Shown piece after piece: positions 58,401 through 64,000 of a DNA stretch of 64,000 nt. This DNA is from Telmatactis stephensoni (Eukaryota > Cnidaria > Anthozoa > Actiniaria > Isophelliidae): NCBI GenBank assembly GCA_029948255.1, contig JALIZF010001873.1, positions 554,501-618,500 of the forward strand, in the 5' to 3' direction. Position numbers and translations under genes: made by a program. The notes under the pieces are model-generated. The model had not been told where the DNA came from, did no database searches, and was given only the letters and a program-made list of their open reading frames with translations. How positions within the stretch are numbered: position 1 is the first letter of the stretch; each line of letters begins with the position of its first letter.

Positions 58401-61400
58401 CAGAGAGCTTCTCAATTTTTCAAGTGTTCTGATCATATTTCCAAGTGCTCTAAATCTGCACAACAAAGCACATTTTTCCAATTACTATTTAAAATTGAAG
58501 CAAGTTTTCTATTTTGTTCATTACAAAGGGGTTGAAAAAGTGTGTGTGCATGCAATATGCTATATAGGCTCTCACATGAAGCACATGCTGCCACATGCAA
58601 CCTTTGGTCAATCAGAACAATTGTTCCATATCTGATCAGTTATTTTATAGAAATTACCTAGTGGAATGAACAGTTGAAAAATAATATTATGATGTATTGT
58701 TAGTAGCATGTTTACCCTATACTACGTGCATGTACACTCAGTATATGTGTATTTACATACATGTGTATCATTTGTTGTCCAGTGTTATATCCAGTATTTT
58801 TTTTTCAATTACTGTGAGTCAGTATTGGTCTGCATGGCTCCTTTTGTTAGACAAATAAATTGATGTATTGAAAGCTATTAACTATATTGTTCCAGTACAT
58901 CTACTTAACTAATAAAGTGCAAAAAAAAAAACAAGAAAAAAACCCCACATCACATCAGTTGTGTATTGATGTATTGAGAGCTCAAATTGCATTCTGGCTG
59001 TGTACCTTAAAAAGGCATCTGATAGTGTTTACAAGATAAATAATTTGTTTAATTTGTATTCTAGGTTTCTATTCAAGAATGAAGAAAAAATTCTTTTGGA
59101 CTATACGAAGAATTCCAATTATTAAAGACAAAGTGAGTTCATCATCAATTAACAAATGTTTTAACCAACATTTGTAAAATAATGAATGAATAGGAATCAA
59201 AGTGAATATTAAATAAATTTTACTGCAGCAGCAGTGGAAGTTAAGATTAATCTGTTGAGAATTTTTAAAGTTGTTTACTACAATTATCGTTGAAAATGTG
59301 CGACCTGTGAAAGTCAAAGTCTCGATTCGAAACTAGCATTCACACAGACATCAATCAAATCACTCAAACGATGTACAAATAGCAATTCTCAAGAAAAATG
59401 GCTTAATTGAATTTGCAAGGAAAGTTTAGATAAATATAAACTCTGAATGTACAGTATAATAATTAACTTTTTTATGCAATTTTTATTGGTTGAGTGATTT
59501 GATTGACGTCCGTCTGAGTGCAAGTTTCCAAACGAGACTCGAGCTTCACAGGTCGCACTTCAACAATAACGGTAGTAAGTTATTTAATTTTGTATTTTTA
59601 TTTAGTGATGCCACTGTTGTTACATTTTGCAGATTAATGAGAAAATGCAGCAAACACTAACTGATATGGAGCAGTTGGCTTTCCCACTACATGAAGGACA
59701 GACGTACAGACTTAAGGTGTGCATGACATTTTCCTACATGTATAAACAGCATGTAGTGTCATGTTTCAAGCTTTTCTTTTTCCACAAGTTGTCATAGTGA
59801 CAACAAGGTTTTAGAGTATTTACAAGCAAAGTTTTCAATAAATGTTCAAGCAGATGTCTGAAGATGAGTTCATGAGGCTATGCAGGAGCCTGGAGAACTG
59901 GAGAACTTTATGCTTCTCTTCACAGCCAATGGGTGTTAATTTAAGCTGCTGTATTTACTGATCAAGTTGTCTTTGACAAGTCTTCCTTAACATGGAAAAA
60001 TTAATTAGCAATTTTTTTGTCATCTACATGACAAGTTTTTCTTGTAATAACATTTGATTCATTCATCATGAGTACATTAGTTTTACTGTTAGTACTCTAA
60101 TTCTCTGAACCACCTCCCGGTTGGCTCAGTTGGTTGAGCGTCGGTCTCTCGTGCGGGAGGTCGGGGTTTAAATCCCGGCCGGACCAACACTCAGGGTCTT
60201 TAAATAATTGAGGAGAAGGTGCTGCCTTTGTAACTTACATCTGCAATGGTTAGACCTTCAGGTCTTCTCGGATAAGGACTTTAAAACGTAGGCCCTGTCT
60301 CCCATCCCTTCCTTAACCTGTAATGGGGGACATTAAAGAACCTGTTGGAGCTATTCGCATAAGAGTAGGGGATTGTCGCCCAGTACAACAGTCTGTTCTT
60401 ACTACTAACAAACTCTAAGCGCATTTGATTATATACACATAGATATTTGCACTATATAAATGCTAAAATTTCATTTCAAAATTTCATTCTGAGGCATTTG
60501 GGGTCAGGGTTGGAGAGTCCTCCGAGTCCCACAACAGCTCTCTTGTCCTACCTTCTACTTCCCTTTTTTCATCCACAGTGAGTAGTTTCAGAAAATACCC
60601 TTACCTTAACATGGACTGAACTGGAAATTCTGGAGCAGTGGAATAAAATCATGGGAAGTTCCAAGGAATATGTAGATTCCTTTGAGGCATAGCTATTTTC
60701 TGGAACTGTGTAAAATTTCACATTGGGTGCAATTGTACTTGCATTCAAGACATGTACTCAACAAAAAAATGCCACTAAATTATGATTCATTTTTAAAATT
60801 TCTGTTTCTCCAACAGCTGCCATACAAAGGGATGAAGGAGGTATGGAATTTGTGATTCTTTGCAATTGAATTGTGTATCTTGGACAAACACCTCCAGATA
60901 AGAAGGTGGTTGAAAAGTACAGAGCTAACTTTATAGTTAGTATACTTAATTCTTCAATCTTTTTTTCTTAAGGCTGAGCTTTCCAAGGAAATAGACAAAT
61001 ATGGTGAAATGGGTGAGCACATTTATTTAATATAATTACTAACATTGTACATAGTCAGTCAGTCAGTCAGTCAGTCAGTCAGTCAGTCAGTCAGTCAGTC
61101 AGTCAGTCAGTCAGTCAGTCAGTCAGTCAGTCAGTCAGTCAGTCAGTCACTCAGTCAGTCAGTCAGTCAGTCAGTCAGTCAATTCATGATCTTTAATAAT
61201 GATAAGCCCCCATTTCCATTCATTCCATTCAAATCTATTCCACTAGTAAATTAACTTTTTCTTGTTTTCAGTTGAGATTGACTGGAAGGCAGGTCATGTG
61301 TCTGGTACTGTGTATTCAGGTGGAGATGAACTGACTGACATTCTTACTAAGGTAGGTTTGAACCTCTCACAACATGGTAATATAAATTATAGTAAGTATG

Positions 61401-63656
61401 CAACTTACAATATGGAAGTGGGAAGTGTTAGTTGTACCACAATGTCCATCTATTCTCTGGGCATCATTTTTAGTGGAAATTATGTATGACTGTTTTAAAT
61501 TGTTTTACTGTTTATTATATTATTGCTAGATTTATGCCAAATTTGCTTGGACTAATCCTCTACACCCTGATATTTTCCCTGATGGTAAGTCAGCAAGCAG
61601 TTGAATAAATAAATGAATGAATGAATTAAATAAATGAATGAAATAAAGAAATGAATGTTTAATGGGTAGTCCAATCCTCTACATCTTGATGTTTTCCCTA
61701 ATGGTAAGTCAGCAAGCAATTGCTGATTGGATGAATTAATTTATGAATAGATGGATGAATGAATAAATTAATGAATGAATGAATTAATGGATGGATTGAT
61801 GGATGGATGAATTAATCGATGGATGGATGTATAAATTAATATAGGAATAGGTGATGGATTGAATGAATCAGTGAATGATTTAATTAATAACTAAATAATG
61901 TGAAAGTTGAGTGATTGGGTCAATGATTATGTACAAAGTTATTGTTAGTACTATTTAGAACTGTACTATCAATGAAACTTTTTCTTCCTTTCATAGTTAG
62001 GAAAATGGAAGCAGAGGTTGTTAGAATGACAATTTCCATGTTTAATGGAGGAGAAAATGCATGTGGAACAGTAAGCATATAATTTTCATTATCTGTATGT
62101 AGTTAGAACTGTGACAATGACAATTTGTTTATTTACACTTTTACAAATACATTTTTACAAGTCAGAATAATTTAAATTAGCTTTTTTTCGGTGTTTGCTA
62201 ACTGGAATGACCTAAAAAATGGCTATATTGGCCAGTTAGCTATTTACAATAAGTAGCAAATTATTGGCCTTGGGTCATTATATGTATAAGCTGTAAAAAA
62301 GAAGAAAATATTAATTACTCAATTTATACCCATTTAATATATGAAATCTTGTTCTTATACAATGTAGTATGAATGTCAGTAGTAGTGAAAAATATTCTTA
62401 CTATTTGTTTTTTTAATCAAACTTTGTACTCCAAATTTTATCAAACTGGTAGTAAAAACTCCTTTTTGCATTCAACTATATGTTATGAAAGGATTTGTTC
62501 ACATGTAGCATGCAACTATTGAGTCCATTAGTCAGTTGCTTATACTGCAAGCATTCAAGGAGCTCGTGACACTTGGCTGTGCCTCTTCCTACTCTTTTGC
62601 TTCTTTCATGCTTAGCAACCAGTGTGCATCCAAAACTCAATAGTTGTTGGAAAGGATGTACCACTGATACTAATATTCAATGTGTCTAGATGACCTCTGG
62701 TGGAACTGAGAGTATTCTCTTAGCTTGCAAAGCATACAGGGACTGGGCACATGATAGAGGAATTGCAAAGCCTGAAATGTAAGAAATATCAATTTATCCA
62801 ATGTCCTCCATCTAGTAAATAGTTAAACAAACACGGTACAACTATTGAATACCCTGCAAATGGTATTCATGATATTCATCCCTTTGTGTTTCTAAATTGT
62901 GTTTCTTCGTTGTTTTCAAAAGATTGACTACCTGAATATAATTTGCGGGGTATTCGATAGTTGCTTCATCACAATATATTGGAAAAGATACCAGGGCAGT
63001 CAAGTTTTGAATATCATTTACCTACCCCCAAACCATACATTTTAGTCAGGCTAGCACTGCTCCAACTGTGTACCTACATGTCAAGACTTGGTTTACCTAA
63101 AAGTTGTATTATTTGATATGTTTTTATTCCAGAGTTGCTCCAGTGACAGCCCATGCAGCCTTTGATAAGGTAAACTCCTTGAGCATGTCCCTCACCTTTA
63201 TCATACGATATAGTGGTAAATAATTTTCACTCTGGATAATTAGTTTCCAATTTTTATTGATTTTCATCAGTCACTCTACATGTATATCTTTGATATGGGC
63301 TTTTGTTATGTGGATTGTTGAGGGGATCCTAATTTTTGTTATTGTATTGTTATTAAATAGTAGTTTTAAGAAAACATCTACAGTATTTTAATTGCTGTTT
63401 TTGATCGTTTTCAGGCAGCTCACTATTTTGGTTTCAAGCTTGTTCATGTTCCTGTTGATGAGAAAACTTGGGCATGTGACATGAGGGTAAATAAATAATT
63501 TATTAGATATTATTAAATAATTATTTATTTACTGATAATTATTTTCCGTTTACAATAAGGAACCTTTTTATACCAACAAATGATATATTTTAATTTTTGT
63601 TAACAATTGATTCTGTTCAGGCATTGAAAAGAGCTATCACGAGAAGGACAATTGCT
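52437..63656 (+). CDS. SGPL1: SGPL1, sphingosine-1-phosphate lyase: first 13 coding exons (partial)
   Basis: This PLP enzyme of the ER membrane cleaves sphingosine-1-phosphate to hexadecenal and phosphoethanolamine. Exons: 52437-52520, 58134-58227, 59065-59132, 59633-59716, 60817-60840, 60973-61012, 61272-61351, 61530-61584, 61997-62070, 62690-62778, 63133-63169, 63415-63486, 63621-63656; 837 nt, 279 codons, all in phase. It starts [20 protein letters not shown], then a transmembrane helix at about residues 29-50, a basic linker, [58 protein letters not shown] (PLP phosphate region, about 204-209), [20 protein letters not shown], and [16 protein letters not shown]. The PLP lysine lies right of the window. 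The luminal tail is shorter than in human. Intron 1 is 5.6 kb and carries transposons. Confidence 0.94.
53411..53542. mobile_element. Foldback MITE in SGPL1 intron 1
   Basis: Arms of about 45 bp (GTTATTAACCGAGCGCGAGG..TCTGCATGGGAAAATATC and inverse). The core resembles 36401-36509. Confidence 0.75.
56198..58042 (+). mobile_element. TIR element with 9-bp TSD carrying a RecQ-like helicase remnant
   Basis: Element 56207-58033 (1827 bp). The TIRs are 71-73 bp, near-identical, starting TAGACTGATTCCATAAGTCG. They include a T-run and the word GCTCACGGGTCCGACTTAT. Flanking TTCCAAAAG at 56198-56206 and 58034-58042 is a perfect 9-bp target-site duplication. No transposase is recognisable. The cargo at 57212-57660 is part of a RecQ-family helicase. 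A 9-bp duplication and host-gene cargo recall Mutator/Pack-MULE elements; superfamily is inferred only. It lies in SGPL1 intron 1. Confidence 0.82.
57212..57660 (+). pseudogene. RecQ-like DNA helicase fragment, decayed
   Basis: The first segment, 57212-57313, reads [20 protein letters not shown] then [12 protein letters not shown] before a stop. This matches RecQ motif 0 and motif I (Walker A, GCGKT). After at least two frame changes, [12 protein letters not shown] (motif Ia region, from 57357) and FAGFTGEG are readable. Finally [11 protein letters not shown] (near 57625-57657) gives the DEAH-box motif II with the RecQ-typical HCVxQW. The sequence after the last codons, TG|GTAAGC, looks like a genuine splice donor, so the capture may have been genomic DNA, not cDNA. 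The later helicase motifs are absent. The fragment is clearly non-functional as a helicase. Confidence 0.8.
60107..60490 (+). repeat. tRNA-derived SINE, about 380 bp
   Basis: A-box region TTGGCTCAGTTGGTTGAGCG and B-box GGTTTAAATCC inside a tRNA-like head. Then a unique body (CCAACACTCAGGGTCTTTAA..., TTCTCGGATAAGGAC) and a short tail repeat AAATTTCATT. It lies in SGPL1 intron 4 in sense orientation. From memory it resembles SINEs of anthozoans. Confidence 0.75.
61053..61191. repeat. (CAGT)n microsatellite
   Basis: About 34 tetranucleotide units with one interruption (CACT near 61148), in SGPL1 intron 6. The Ser/Val/Gln frame across it is an artefact. Confidence 0.97.
61600..61880. repeat. Degenerate GAAT/GGAT repeat, plus local duplication
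   Basis: AATGAATGAATTAAAT-type units in SGPL1 intron 8. A partial copy of the exon 8 end and donor (near-identical CCTCTACA.CTTGATGTTTTCCCT, then GGTAAGTCAGCAAGCA) recurs at 61675-61718. Confidence 0.75.
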
Positions 63657-64000
63657 GTAAGTTGTCAATTGATATGTTATGAAAATCTGTCCGTCTGTCC
63701 ATCTGTCTATAGCTGTTCCTCATATCCATACCCCAGCCATGGATGCAATAAATTTGTAAATGGACTCTGATCCTGTCATCTAGAACTTCCATTTATTAAT
63801 TTCTTCCATACAAACTCTGTCATTTTGTTCTTTCTCTGACCCCACCTCCCTTCCAGAATTTCCATTTCCCTCCATGGGGCGGGGGGGGGGGGGGGGGGAA
63901 TATTTTCTGGAACTACACAGTTCATTCATTCATTCATTCACTAAATGCATTCTCTTGCACCTTCAATTTTTTATTTGTTTGTTTGTTATTAAAATAATTC
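63657..64000. other. SGPL1 intron 13 start, to window edge
   Basis: Follows donor GCT|GTAAGT. Contains a poly-G run near 63880-63897 and short CATT repeats. No exon seen. Confidence 0.6.

Noticed and set aside
61045..61254. Ser/Gln/Val-rich small protein
   Set aside because: It is the (CAGT)n microsatellite inside an SGPL1 intron.

Overview
This is a eukaryotic, AT-rich window with intron-containing genes, GT-AG splice sites, many terminal-inverted-repeat (TIR) elements and tRNA-derived SINEs. The gene complement (EDC3, RP2, KIAA2013, GTPBP6, SGPL1) is metazoan. From memory, the SINE at 60107 resembles repeats of anthozoan cnidarians, so a coral or sea anemone is my best guess, not a proof. 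Exon models were assembled by eye from splice sites, reading phase and remembered human homologues; no alignment was run.

Layout. 1-3141 (minus): the first two coding exons of EDC3; the rest lies beyond the left edge. The intron after exon 2 holds a gag-type retroelement frame open to the window edge. 3.1-9.3 kb: no host gene, but a nest of repeats: a minisatellite split by a roughly 3.4 kb foldback region that holds a Penelope-like GIY-YIG fragment, an array of short palindromic repeats, a 444-bp MITE with target-site duplication, and a 1064-bp TIR element carrying five TGACGTCA sites. 9371-19795 (minus): complete RP2 in 10 exons; intron 1 appears to be GC-AG, and intron 4 houses a truncated Ty3/gypsy element on the opposite strand with a textbook -1 frameshift signal and a MYND finger at the start of pol. 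19.8-33.1 kb: gene-free and repeat-rich: a TIR element inside a larger palindrome, a (TTTTG)n block, SINE, nested MITEs and a perfect 27-bp hairpin. 33178-42258 (minus): complete KIAA2013 homologue in 14 exons. 42722-47555 (plus): GTPBP6, mitochondrial HflX-like GTPase, 7 exons with one extra base in exon 5. 48232-51575 (minus): zinc-dependent polyol/alcohol dehydrogenase, 2 exons. 52437-end (plus): the first 13 coding exons of sphingosine-1-phosphate lyase (SGPL1). Its large intron 1 contains a 1.8 kb TIR element with a perfect 9-bp target-site duplication and a decayed RecQ-like helicase segment.

The host genes are ordinary housekeeping functions (mRNA decapping, ARL3 GAP, ER membrane protein, mitoribosome factor, redox enzyme, sphingolipid breakdown). 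I see no operon or shared pathway. KIAA2013/GTPBP6 and dehydrogenase/SGPL1 are head-to-head pairs with start codons 463 and 861 bp apart, and GTPBP6/dehydrogenase converge tail to tail. The most unusual biology is in the mobile elements.
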